This document shows positions 6,595-13,929 of a DNA stretch of 15,612 bases, one piece after another. Within the stretch, counting starts at the first letter, position 1. The number at the start of each line of letters is the position of its first letter. Under the pieces are notes generated by a model. It was not told the origin of the DNA, did not search any database, and saw only the letters and a program-made list of their open reading frames with translations. Origin of the DNA: Gemmatimonadota bacterium. GTDB taxonomy: Bacteria > Gemmatimonadota > Gemmatimonadetes > Longimicrobiales > Gaopeijiaceae. The position numbers and the translations under genes were made by a program. The DNA lies in NCBI GenBank assembly GCA_007127575.1, contig SKZC01000167.1, positions 1-15,612 of the forward strand, given 5' to 3'.

Positions 6595-8421
6595 TCATGG
6601 GGGGGAATCCCGGTCCCCTCGCTTCAGGCTCCGGCGGGCGGCGGCGGACCAGTCCACCCCGATCTCGTTTCGCTCCCGGCGAAGTCGCGCCTTCTCGGCC
6701 ACCAGGGACCGCCGCTCCTCCTGGGAACGGGCCCGCTCGAGCCGCCGATCCAACTCTTCCTGCCGTCGATCCAGACTCCGACCTCGGATCCGGGCAACGG
6801 ACTCCTCGAAGACCCGTCCGGCGTGGAGTAGTTCCTCCGGGTCGTCCAAGAGCTCCTGAAATCGACGGGTGGCCGTGGGGCTCATCCCGGGGGTGGGAGC
6901 CTGGAGCGAAGGATCTGAGATCAACGCCTGGAAGATCTCCCGGTAGGAGGGATCGTGGAAATCCTCGGGTCCGATCCGCTCCGCCGCATCCTCCACCCGC
7001 TCCCGGGCCCGCAGGAGGAGGTGGAGGACCTTTCGCTCCGCGCCCATTCCGGAGATGGGCGGCGCGGGAGAGCGCGACCGCCTGGCGGCTCCGGGCCGGG
7101 CGGACCGTCCCCCACTGGGCACGGGTCGTCCCCGGGCGTCCTTCCGGGCCATTTCCTCCTCCAGGGTCTCTCGGCGCACGCCGGTCCGGTCCGCCACCTT
7201 GGCCACATAGAGATCCCGAAGCGCCGGGTCCGCGGCAGCCCTCAAGGTGGGAAGGAGGCGATCCACCGCCTGACGCGTCTTGTCGATGGAGGCGAAGTGG
7301 TTCCGCTCCTCCAGGATCTGGAGCTTTCGGTCCAGGAGGTCCACAGCCCCGTCAAGGTAGGGGCGGAGCCCTTCGGGGCCCTCACGACGAACCAGGCTGT
7401 CCGGGTCCTCCCCCGGCGGCAACGTCACCACGGAGGGGTGGACCCGGTGGGCCAGAAGCGCATCGCCGGCGCGAAAGCTCGCCCGCAAGCCGGCGTCGTC
7501 GGAGTCGAAAAGGATGAGGACCCGGGAGGTGTACCGACTCAGAAGGGCGGCTTGATCCGGTGTGAGGGCCGTTCCCAACGTGGCCACCGCCGTCTCCACC
7601 CCCGCCGCCGCCAGGGACACCACGTCCATATACCCCTCCACCAGAAGGCCCACCTCCTCCCTCCGGATGGGATGACGGGCCCGGGAGAGACCGTAGAGAA
7701 CCCAGCCCTTATGGTAGACGGGGCTCTCCGGGGAATTCAGATACTTGGGAACCCCCGGTCCCTCGGACCCCAGCGCCCGACCGCCAAAGGCCACCACCTT
7801 TCCCGTCACCCCTTCGATGGGAAAAACGATCCGGTTCCGGAAGCGGTCGTAGGGCTCGGCGCTCCGTTCACTGGTGGTGAGGAGTCCCACCTCCAGGAGG
7901 ACCCGGTCCTCGATCCCGTGCCGGGCCGCCGCCTCCCGGAGGTTTCGCCACCCATCCGGAGCCAGTCCAAGAGTGAACCGTTCCCGGGTCTCCGGGTCCA
8001 CGCCACGACCGTCCAGATATCGGCGTGCACCCTCACCCCCATCCCCCTCCAGGGCCTCCCGAAAGAAGTCCCGGGCGAAGGCGTTGGCCTCGTGGAGCTC
8101 CCGATGAGGGTCCTCCTCCCGGCCCTTCCCCACCTCCTCCACCTCCACCCCGCACCGGCGTCCCACCTCCTTCACAGCCTCCACGAAATCGAGCCCGGAG
8201 CGCTTCATGAGGAACGCGAAGACGTCTCCGGACTCCCCGCACCCGAAACACTTGTAGAACCCCTTGTCGGGAACCACGTAGAAGCTGGGAGTCCGGTCGT
8301 CGTGGAACGGGCAGCTCGACTTGAACTCCTTTCCGGCCCGCTTCAGGGATACATGCTCCCCGATGATCTCCACCAGGTCGGCCCGGGCCCGAACCTCCTC
8401 CACCACCGAATCCGGGATCAT
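6595..8421 (-). CDS. dnaG: DNA primase DnaG
   Basis: This 608-residue enzyme synthesises RNA primers at the replication fork. The N-terminal CHC2 zinc-binding domain is complete: C37PFH40 and C58/C61 in CFGCGESGDVFAF. The RNA polymerase core includes YDRFRNRIVFPI (191-202) and GRALG. The TOPRIM metal site shows VEGYMD (261-266) and DSDDAG (306-311), followed by PPGEDPDSL. A Pro/Arg/Ser-rich linker (about 425-455) precedes the C-terminal helicase-interaction region (about 460-608), whose end is a very charged helix rich in Arg and Glu. The ATG at 8421 overlaps the mutS2 stop as ATGA, and the N-terminus MIPDSVVEEVRARADLVEII is the family standard. In many bacteria rpoD follows dnaG; here a zinc-ribbon gene and recJ follow instead. 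Confidence 0.98.
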   Translation of the reverse strand: MIPDSVVEEVRARADLVEIIGEHVSLKRAGKEFKSSCPFHDDRTPSFYVVPDKGFYKCFGCGESGDVFAFLMKRSGLDFVEAVKEVGRRCGVEVEEVGKGREEDPHRELHEANAFARDFFREALEGDGGEGARRYLDGRGVDPETRERFTLGLAPDGWRNLREAAARHGIEDRVLLEVGLLTTSERSAEPYDRFRNRIVFPIEGVTGKVVAFGGRALGSEGPGVPKYLNSPESPVYHKGWVLYGLSRARHPIRREEVGLLVEGYMDVVSLAAAGVETAVATLGTALTPDQAALLSRYTSRVLILFDSDDAGLRASFRAGDALLAHRVHPSVVTLPPGEDPDSLVRREGPEGLRPYLDGAVDLLDRKLQILEERNHFASIDKTRQAVDRLLPTLRAAADPALRDLYVAKVADRTGVRRETLEEEMARKDARGRPVPSGGRSARPGAARRSRSPAPPISGMGAERKVLHLLLRARERVEDAAERIGPEDFHDPSYREIFQALISDPSLQAPTPGMSPTATRRFQELLDDPEELLHAGRVFEESVARIRGRSLDRRQEELDRRLERARSQEERRSLVAEKARLRRERNEIGVDWSAAARRSLKRGDRDSPP

Positions 8422-10823
8422 CGGAAGTGCACCACAGTCACCCCGCTCCCCCCCTCTCCGGGCTCTCCGGCCCGGAATTCCTCCACCCGGGGATCCCCCT
8501 CCAGGACTTCACGGACCCGGGAGCGGAGGGCCCCGGTCCCCTTCCCGTGAATGACCAGGAGCTGAGGCAGGTCCGCCAGAACCGCGTCGTCCAACGCCTT
8601 CTGGAGGGGTCCATCCACCTCGTCCAACCGGAGTCCCCGGAGATCCACCTCGGTGGAGGCGTCGGGAGCAGGAGCCGTCCACCCCCCTGCGCCGGAGTCC
8701 CCCCCATGAGAAGGGGAGCCGGATCCCCCTTCGGCGGCGGCCCGTGCCGTCTTTCCCTCGTTCCGGCTCACCACCTCCAGCTCCGTGGCCGGAAGCTGAA
8801 GCCGCATCCCCGAGGCGTCCACCACGACGCGGTCGTCCCGGACCTCCGTCACCACACCGCGCACCCCCCCACCCTGGACCCGGACCCGGTCCCCCACCTC
8901 CAGGGTGGGAGCCCCTTTCCGGACCCGCTCCACCTCCGGAGCCCGCTCCCGCTGATGGTCGGCGGCGTCTTCCACCCGGCGGCGGGCCCGGCGGGCCGTC
9001 TCCTCCAGGGCCTCCTCGCCACCGGACCGAACCTCGTGGATGGCCTCCTCCACCTCCTGACGAGCTTCCATGAGAAGTCGTCGAGCCTCCTCCCGAGCCC
9101 TCTTCTCCGCCGTCCGCTCCCGCTCGCGCAGCTCCTCCTCGCGACGGTCCAGCTCCGCTTCCAGCTCTTCCACTTTCCGGTCCCGACGCTCAGTGGCCTC
9201 CAGGAGCTCCCGAGCCTCCCGCTCCTTCCGCTCCAGGCTCTCCAGAAGCTCCTCCATGCTCACCTCCGCCTCCCCCAGGTGGCCCTCGGCTCGATCCAGG
9301 ACGGCGGCGGGAAACCCCAACCGTCGAGCGATGGCCAACCCGTAGCTCCGCCCCGGCCGTCCCTTCTGGAGAACGTAGGTGGGGGCGATGCGGTCCGGAT
9401 CGAACTGGAGCGAGGCGTTCACCACGCCGGGCACTTCGCCGGCGAGACGCTTCAGCGCACCCAGATGGGAGGTCACCAGGGTCAGGGGACCGCGCTGGGA
9501 GAGCTCCTCCAGAACCGCCCGGGCCAGAGCCGCCCCCTCCGCCGGATCCGTCCCGGTCCCCATCTCATCCATGAGGACCAGGGAGTCGGCGTCGGCTCCC
9601 TCCACGATCCGGTGCTGGTTCTGAAGGTGGGCGGAAAAGGTGGAGAGGCTCTCCTGGATGGACTGCTCGTCTCCGATGTCCGCGAAAAAGCGACGGACGA
9701 AGGGTAGGCGGCTTCCTTCGCCTACCGGGGGGACTACACCGCTGGCGCCCAGAACCAGGAAGAGCCCGACGGCCTTGAGGAAGACGGTCTTCCCCCCGGT
9801 GTTCGGACCGGAAACCACCAGCACCCGCTCTCCTTCCCCCATCTCCAGGTGGTACGGAACCACCTCGGAGCCGAGCTGTTCCAGAAGGAGAGGATGACGG
9901 GCGTCTACCAGGGTGAGGCCCTCCGCCGCCGATACCAGGGTGGGGAGCGCGGCCTCCCACTCGTCCGCCGTACAGGCCCGGGCCCAGAGGGTATCGAAGT
10001 CCACCAACGCCTGGAACGTCCCATCCAGAACCTCCCGGCGAGGCCGAAGGCGGCGGGACGCCTCCTGGAGGATGCGGCGTACTTCCCGCTCCTCCTCTCG
10101 CTCCAGATCCCGGAGCTCGTTCATGAGGGATATGGCCAGGGGCGGCTCCACGAAGAGGGTGGCGCCACTGCCCGACTCTCCGTGGATCACTCCCCCCACC
10201 TCTCCCTTGGCCTCCCTGCGCAACGGGATTACGTAGCGGCCCTCCCGGACGGAGACGGAGGCGTCGGGGACCCGCCATCGCTCGGGAAGGGAGGTGAGAA
10301 ACTGTTCCAACTTGGACACGATGCGGCTGCGGGCCCGACGGAGCCCCAGCCGGATTCCGCGAAGCTCGGCGCTGGCCCCGTCCTTCACCTCCCCCTCCGG
10401 GTCCACCACCCGGGCGACCCGTTCCTCCTCCTGGGGGTCCCGGTGCAGGAGCTCCCGGAGGACCGAGAGGGCCGGTCGCTCCTCCTCATCGACTCTCCTG
10501 GCCAACGCTGCGGCCAGGAGCCGGGAGGACTCCAGGAGGTGGCCCAGAAGGAGGAGGTCCCGGGGCTCCAGTACCCCTCCCTCCACCTCCAGCACCCGGA
10601 GGGCCCGGCGAACGTCCGGGACCCCGGGGGGCGACCAATCGGGGCGATGGTGCCGGAGCTGTCGGGTCTCGTACACCCGGTCCAACTCCCGAGCCGCGTC
10701 TGCCCGGCTCTCCATAGGACGGAGGGACCGGACGGCCTCTCGACCCATCTCGCTGGACGCCCGTTGGGCCACCCGCTCCAGGGTGGGTTGAAACTCCAGG
10801 ACCCGAAGGGCGTGTTCCGTCAC
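8418..10823 (-). CDS. mutS2: MutS2 family ATPase/endonuclease
   Basis: This 801-residue protein is a MutS2 and not a mismatch-sensing MutS1: it lacks the N-terminal mismatch domain and ends in an Smr nuclease domain. In order there are a core/lever region (1-330), the ATPase with Walker A GPNTGGKT (339-346), LSTFSAHLQ (393-401), Walker B LVLMDE followed by MGTGTDP (415-427), and TSHLGALK (451-458). Then come a long coiled coil (about 520-625), a small beta-barrel-like segment GDRVRV...GVVTEV (644-661), a Gly/Ser/Pro linker (about 700-722) and the Smr domain (725-801) with VDLRG (726-730) and HGKGTG (759-764). Family members have been tied to suppression of recombination and to rescue of collided ribosomes; which applies here cannot be read from sequence. 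The GTG at 10823 gives the conserved start (LRVLEFQPTLERVA); only a weak Shine-Dalgarno precedes it. Confidence 0.97.
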   Translation of the reverse strand: MTEHALRVLEFQPTLERVAQRASSEMGREAVRSLRPMESRADAARELDRVYETRQLRHHRPDWSPPGVPDVRRALRVLEVEGGVLEPRDLLLLGHLLESSRLLAAALARRVDEEERPALSVLRELLHRDPQEEERVARVVDPEGEVKDGASAELRGIRLGLRRARSRIVSKLEQFLTSLPERWRVPDASVSVREGRYVIPLRREAKGEVGGVIHGESGSGATLFVEPPLAISLMNELRDLEREEEREVRRILQEASRRLRPRREVLDGTFQALVDFDTLWARACTADEWEAALPTLVSAAEGLTLVDARHPLLLEQLGSEVVPYHLEMGEGERVLVVSGPNTGGKTVFLKAVGLFLVLGASGVVPPVGEGSRLPFVRRFFADIGDEQSIQESLSTFSAHLQNQHRIVEGADADSLVLMDEMGTGTDPAEGAALARAVLEELSQRGPLTLVTSHLGALKRLAGEVPGVVNASLQFDPDRIAPTYVLQKGRPGRSYGLAIARRLGFPAAVLDRAEGHLGEAEVSMEELLESLERKEREARELLEATERRDRKVEELEAELDRREEELRERERTAEKRAREEARRLLMEARQEVEEAIHEVRSGGEEALEETARRARRRVEDAADHQRERAPEVERVRKGAPTLEVGDRVRVQGGGVRGVVTEVRDDRVVVDASGMRLQLPATELEVVSRNEGKTARAAAEGGSGSPSHGGDSGAGGWTAPAPDASTEVDLRGLRLDEVDGPLQKALDDAVLADLPQLLVIHGKGTGALRSRVREVLEGDPRVEEFRAGEPGEGGSGVTVVHFR

Positions 10824-10857
10824 GGTCCGCGCCGTCCCGTTCGGCTGGCGGGGAGGA

Positions 10858-11220
10858 TCATCCCGGTGGCCACCTCATGGGCCGTCCTCCCAGGACATGG
10901 AGGTGAAGGTGGTCCACCGTCTGCCCTCCGTCCCTCCCCTGATTCACCACCAGCCGGTACCCCCCCTCCTCCAGGCCCTCCGCCTCCGCCACCTCCCGGG
11001 CGGCCAGGAGGAGCCGGCCCGCCACCTCGCCGTCCCCCTCTTGAAGCTTGGCCACCGCCGGGATGTGTCGGCGTGGGATGACCAGGATGTGGCTGGGCGC
11101 CTGCGGATTCAGGTCCCGGAATGCCAGAACGTCGTCCTGTTCCAGGACCCGCTCCGATTCCAGCTCCCCCTGGGCGATCCGACAAAACACGCACTTCGGG
11201 TCGTTCGGCTCCTCCGTCAT
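10858..11220 (-). CDS. HIT-family (histidine triad, HINT-like) nucleotide hydrolase
   Basis: This 120-residue protein has the whole HIT fold. It shows C10VFC13 with RIAQGE at the N-terminus (zinc-binding cysteine pair of HINT-type members), DLNPQAPSHILVIPRRHI (36-53), and the histidine triad VDHLHLHVLGGR (103-113; H104, H106, H108). Such proteins hydrolyse purine nucleoside phosphoramidates or adenylated intermediates; the physiological substrate is usually unknown. The frame also permits a GTG 12 codons upstream at 11256. I prefer the ATG at 11220 because a strong GGAGGAGGAG lies six bases before it and because it matches the usual length. It is the first gene of the mutS2-dnaG-recJ cluster (34 bases before mutS2), and about 150 bases separate it from the divergent plus-strand gene. 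I see no clear promoter in that gap. Confidence 0.95.
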   Translation of the reverse strand: MTEEPNDPKCVFCRIAQGELESERVLEQDDVLAFRDLNPQAPSHILVIPRRHIPAVAKLQEGDGEVAGRLLLAAREVAEAEGLEEGGYRLVVNQGRDGGQTVDHLHLHVLGGRPMRWPPG

Positions 11221-11226
11221 GCCACG

Positions 11227-11236
11227 CTCCTCCTCC
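11227..11236 (-). promoter_or_regulatory. Ribosome binding site of the HIT gene
   Basis: GGAGGAGGAG on the minus strand, six bases before the ATG at 11220. It is among the strongest Shine-Dalgarno sequences in the window, as expected for the first gene of an operon, and argues against the GTG start at 11256. Confidence 0.7.
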
Positions 11237-11360
11237 GTAATCCGGTCCGCGTGCACTCCTCCCGTTCTCCGTACGTCCTCGAGCTCACCGTCCCATTCAG
11301 CTATGGCCCCGTCGGGCTGCGTTCCGTAGCGTCGCCACCTCCAACCCTACGCACTTCGAC

Positions 11361-11365
11361 GGGAG
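11361..11365 (+). promoter_or_regulatory. Ribosome binding site of the plus-strand orphan gene
   Basis: GGGAG, five bases before the ATG at 11371. It supports this start and helps show that the plus-strand frame is a real gene. Confidence 0.55.
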
Positions 11366-11370
11366 ATCCC

Positions 11371-11862
11371 ATGGACCAAGCCACCGCCCCACGGATTCTG
11401 CACCTCCTCCAGCGTCACCGGGAACCGGCCCATCCACTGAGCTCCATCCTCCCCCTCCTGGACGGAGAGCTGGTCCGGCCGCCCAGAAGCTCCCGGGAGC
11501 TCCTCCAACTTCTGAAGAGCCGGCCGGACCTCTTCCGCGTCCTGGAGCCGCCGACACCGGCGCTGGGCACCGATCACGCCCGGGTCCGTGAGGGCGGGGT
11601 ACAGCCCATCCAGCCCCTGACCGAGCCATGGGTGGTTCCCCTGGGTCTCGCTCCCGCCCCGTGGCCCAGCGAGGAACCCGAAGATCGGGTTCGCCGAATT
11701 CTCCTGGAAAGCCTCCGGTGTCTCTCCGTCCATCTGGACCCTCGTTCCAGGCCGGCCCTGTATCGGTGGGCCCGGATGATGGCCGAATTCCGCCGAATCC
11801 GTCTCAATCCTGGATCCGGAGGTGTCCGCTCCACCACTCCTCCTCCCGGTCCTCATCCGTGA
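11371..11862 (+). CDS. Hypothetical protein, possible winged-helix N-terminus
   Basis: This 163-residue protein belongs to no family I recognise. It is the only gene on the plus strand. Evidence that it is real: it fills the one stretch of more than 300 bases (11221-11803) with no minus-strand gene, it has a well-spaced GGGAG before the ATG, third codon positions are mostly G or C as in the neighbours, and the protein has a sensible hydrophobic/charged helical pattern. Residues 7-58 (ILHLLQRHREPAHPLSSILP, then SSRELLQLLKSRPDLFRVLE) have the rhythm of a winged-helix domain of the HARE-HTH kind; this is an impression, not a match. A second helical block with many Arg and Leu follows (about 109-145). 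The tail (about 150-163) is Pro/Ser/Thr-rich and is antisense to the last 59 bases of prmA. No signal peptide or membrane helix is visible. A DNA-binding regulator is one guess. Confidence 0.72.
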   Translation: MDQATAPRILHLLQRHREPAHPLSSILPLLDGELVRPPRSSRELLQLLKSRPDLFRVLEPPTPALGTDHARVREGGVQPIQPLTEPWVVPLGLAPAPWPSEEPEDRVRRILLESLRCLSVHLDPRSRPALYRWARMMAEFRRIRLNPGSGGVRSTTPPPGPHP

Positions 11863-12682
11863 GGTGGAGGCCGAGGCGGCGGGCCTCCTGAAGAAACCCC
11901 TCCACCTCATGGTGAAGGATCCCGCTCACCACCAACTCCCCCTCCGGAGCCAGGGCTCGGCGGTAGGCGCCCAGGAGAGAGAGGATCACTCCACACTCGA
12001 TGTTGGAGGCGATACCGTCGAAGGGTCCCACCCGGTCCAGTAGATCCGGGGTGGCCTGGGCGTGGAGGAGCTCCACCACCGCCTCCACCCCGTTGGTGCT
12101 GAGGTTTTCGGCGGCGGCTGTACAGGCCAGGGGGTCGGGCTCCACCGCCAGGACGTGGGATGCGCCGAGCCGGGCCAGGGCGATGGCCAGGATCCCGGAC
12201 CCCGCCCCCACATCGGCCCAGCGGGTCCCGGGCTCCACGACTCGGTCCAGAAGTCGGAGGGAGCCCCGAGTGGTGGGATGCTCCCCCGTTCCGAAGGCCA
12301 CACCCGGATCCAGGGTGATGACAAGCTCGCCGGGACCCGGCTTCGGATCCACCCACGAGGGGCTCACCACGAGGCGCTCGGTGACCCGTCTCGGCTGAAA
12401 GCCCCGCCTCCAGGTCTCCTCCCACTCTTCGTGCTCCTGCCACCGCCAGGAGAGATCCAAGCTGGAGGTTCCCGTGAAGCTTTCCATCTCCCGCCGAGCC
12501 TCCTCCACAAAGCTCTCAACCTCCTCCAGGTCGGGCAGATACGCCACGAAGCCTCCCTCTTCGTCCTCCGCCGCCCCTCGCCCCCCGAGACGCCGAAGTG
12601 CCTCCGGGAGAAGCTCCGACACGTGGGCCGTCCCCGAACGGTCCCGGACGGAGAGGACGAGCCAGCGTCGGGGCGCGCTCAT
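11804..12682 (-). CDS. prmA: Ribosomal protein L11 methyltransferase
   Basis: This 292-residue SAM-dependent enzyme methylates ribosomal protein L11. The N-terminal substrate-binding region (1-90) includes EEWEETWRRGFQP (85-97), typical of PrmA. The catalytic domain has DPGVAFGTGEHPTT (125-138), the SAM-binding loop DVGAGSGILAIAL (157-169), VEPDPLA (180-186) and SNI (226-228) at the position of the usual catalytic N-P-x-Y-like motif, then the C-terminal GELVVSGIL block. The ATG at 12682 overlaps the dnaJ stop as ATGA. The dnaJ-prmA order is common in bacteria, often followed by rsmE; here rsmE is missing and a convergent plus-strand gene overlaps the last 59 bases instead. The end of the protein (DEDREEEWWSGHLRIQD) is normal for the family, so the overlap has not truncated it. 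Confidence 0.96.
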   Translation of the reverse strand: MSAPRRWLVLSVRDRSGTAHVSELLPEALRRLGGRGAAEDEEGGFVAYLPDLEEVESFVEEARREMESFTGTSSLDLSWRWQEHEEWEETWRRGFQPRRVTERLVVSPSWVDPKPGPGELVITLDPGVAFGTGEHPTTRGSLRLLDRVVEPGTRWADVGAGSGILAIALARLGASHVLAVEPDPLACTAAAENLSTNGVEAVVELLHAQATPDLLDRVGPFDGIASNIECGVILSLLGAYRRALAPEGELVVSGILHHEVEGFLQEARRLGLHLTDEDREEEWWSGHLRIQD

Positions 12683-13860
12683 CCGGAGGTGAAGGCCTCC
12701 TTCACCTTGGACCAGAAGCCCCGCTTTCCTTCCTCCCGCTCGATTCGGGTCGGCGCTCCGTCCTCCACCTCACGCAGCTTCTGGAGAAGCTCCTCCTGTG
12801 CCCGAGTCAAGCGATTCGGAACCCAGACCCGGACCCGGACGAGCTGATCCCCGGAGCCCCTCCCGTTGAGCTCGGGAAGCCCCAGCCCCTTGAGGCGAAG
12901 GACCTGGCCGCTCTGGGTCCCGGAGGGGATCTTCACCCGCACCGGTTCCCGGACGGTGGGCACCTCCACCTCGTCCCCCAGGGCCGCCTGCGAAAAGGTG
13001 ACCGGAAGCTCATAGAGGAGATCCGCTCCATCCCGCTGGAACCGGGGGTCGTCCTGGACCTGGAGGAGGACCAGGACGTCACCCCGAGGGCCTCCCCTGG
13101 GCCCCACGTTCCCCTGGCCCCTGAGGGTGAGGAAGTTCTCCGAGGTGACGCCGGCCGGAACCTCCACCTCCAAGTTCCGCCTCTCCCGGACCCGGCCCTC
13201 GCCGCGGCAGGCGGTGCAGGGATCCTGGATCACCTGACCCTCCCCTCCGCAGGAACGGCAGACCGTGACGCTGACGAACTGGCCAAAGACGGAGCGCTGG
13301 GCCACTCGCTCCTCCCCCGTTCCCTGACAGGTGGAACAGGGAGAGGGCTTCGCTCCCCCCTTTCCTCCACTTCCTTCGCACCGGTAGCAGGGGTCCAGGA
13401 GGGCCACCTCCAGTGTCTTTCTCGTCCCGGACGCCACTTCTTCCAGCGTGATGGGAAGGCGCACCCGAATGCTTTCCCCCTTCTGGGCCTGACCCCGGCC
13501 CCGCCGTCCTCCGCCACGACTCCGACGGCCAAAGACCTCTTCGAAGCCGGCGGCACCTCCCGCCCCTCCGAAGTCTCTCATGAAGATCTCGATGGCGTCG
13601 TGGAGGTCGAAGCCATGGAACCCACCTCCCCCGGCCCCGGATTTGACGCCGGCTTCGCCGAACCGGTCGTAGCGATTCCGCTTTTCCGGATCCTTCAGGA
13701 CCTCGTAGGCTTCGGAGATCTCCTTGAACCGGGCCTCGGCCTCCTTGGAGCCCTGATTCTGATCCGGGTGGTACTTCAGGGCCTGCTTCCGGTAGGCCTT
13801 CTTGATGGCCTCGGTATCCGCGTCCCGGGGCACCCCCAGGACTTCATAGTAGTCCGACAT
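12679..13860 (-). CDS. dnaJ: Chaperone protein DnaJ
   Basis: This 393-residue protein is a full-length class A J-protein, co-chaperone of DnaK. The J domain (1-70) has H31-P32-D33, required to stimulate the DnaK ATPase. A Gly/Phe-rich region (74-113) follows. The zinc-binding domain has four CxxCxGxG repeats (C158/C161, C175/C178, C201/C204, C215/C218). Then come the client-binding beta domains (GDEVEVPTVREPVRVKIPSG, 295-314) and a C-terminal tail (about 350-393). The ATG at 13860 gives the standard MSDYYEVLGV start; GGAG lies only three bases before it (13864-13867), an unusually short spacing. It follows hrcA by 69 bases, with no grpE or dnaK between, and overlaps prmA by four bases. It is probably co-transcribed with hrcA. 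A CbpA-like paralogue is excluded by the zinc domain. Confidence 0.98.
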   Translation of the reverse strand: MSDYYEVLGVPRDADTEAIKKAYRKQALKYHPDQNQGSKEAEARFKEISEAYEVLKDPEKRNRYDRFGEAGVKSGAGGGGFHGFDLHDAIEIFMRDFGGAGGAAGFEEVFGRRSRGGGRRGRGQAQKGESIRVRLPITLEEVASGTRKTLEVALLDPCYRCEGSGGKGGAKPSPCSTCQGTGEERVAQRSVFGQFVSVTVCRSCGGEGQVIQDPCTACRGEGRVRERRNLEVEVPAGVTSENFLTLRGQGNVGPRGGPRGDVLVLLQVQDDPRFQRDGADLLYELPVTFSQAALGDEVEVPTVREPVRVKIPSGTQSGQVLRLKGLGLPELNGRGSGDQLVRVRVWVPNRLTRAQEELLQKLREVEDGAPTRIEREEGKRGFWSKVKEAFTSG

Positions 13861-13929
13861 GATCTCCGTTGGTGTCGATGTGAACCTCCAGCGCCATGGC
13901 AGACGCCGGAACGCCGCCGCTCCCGGAGG

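Noticed and set aside
11221..11370. Divergent promoters between the HIT gene and the plus-strand gene
   Set aside because: Promoters are expected here, but I found no -35/-10 pair good enough to place on either strand.
11347..11910. Minus-strand frame of about 187 codons between the HIT gene and prmA
   Set aside because: It overlaps the prmA 3' end in another frame, has no ribosome binding site, and its composition looks like a shadow of the better-supported plus-strand gene.
13844..13897. 17-codon frame (MALEVHIDTNGDHVGLL) starting in the hrcA-dnaJ gap and overlapping the dnaJ start
   Set aside because: No Shine-Dalgarno precedes it, it is short enough to be chance, and nothing suggests a leader peptide with regulatory codons.
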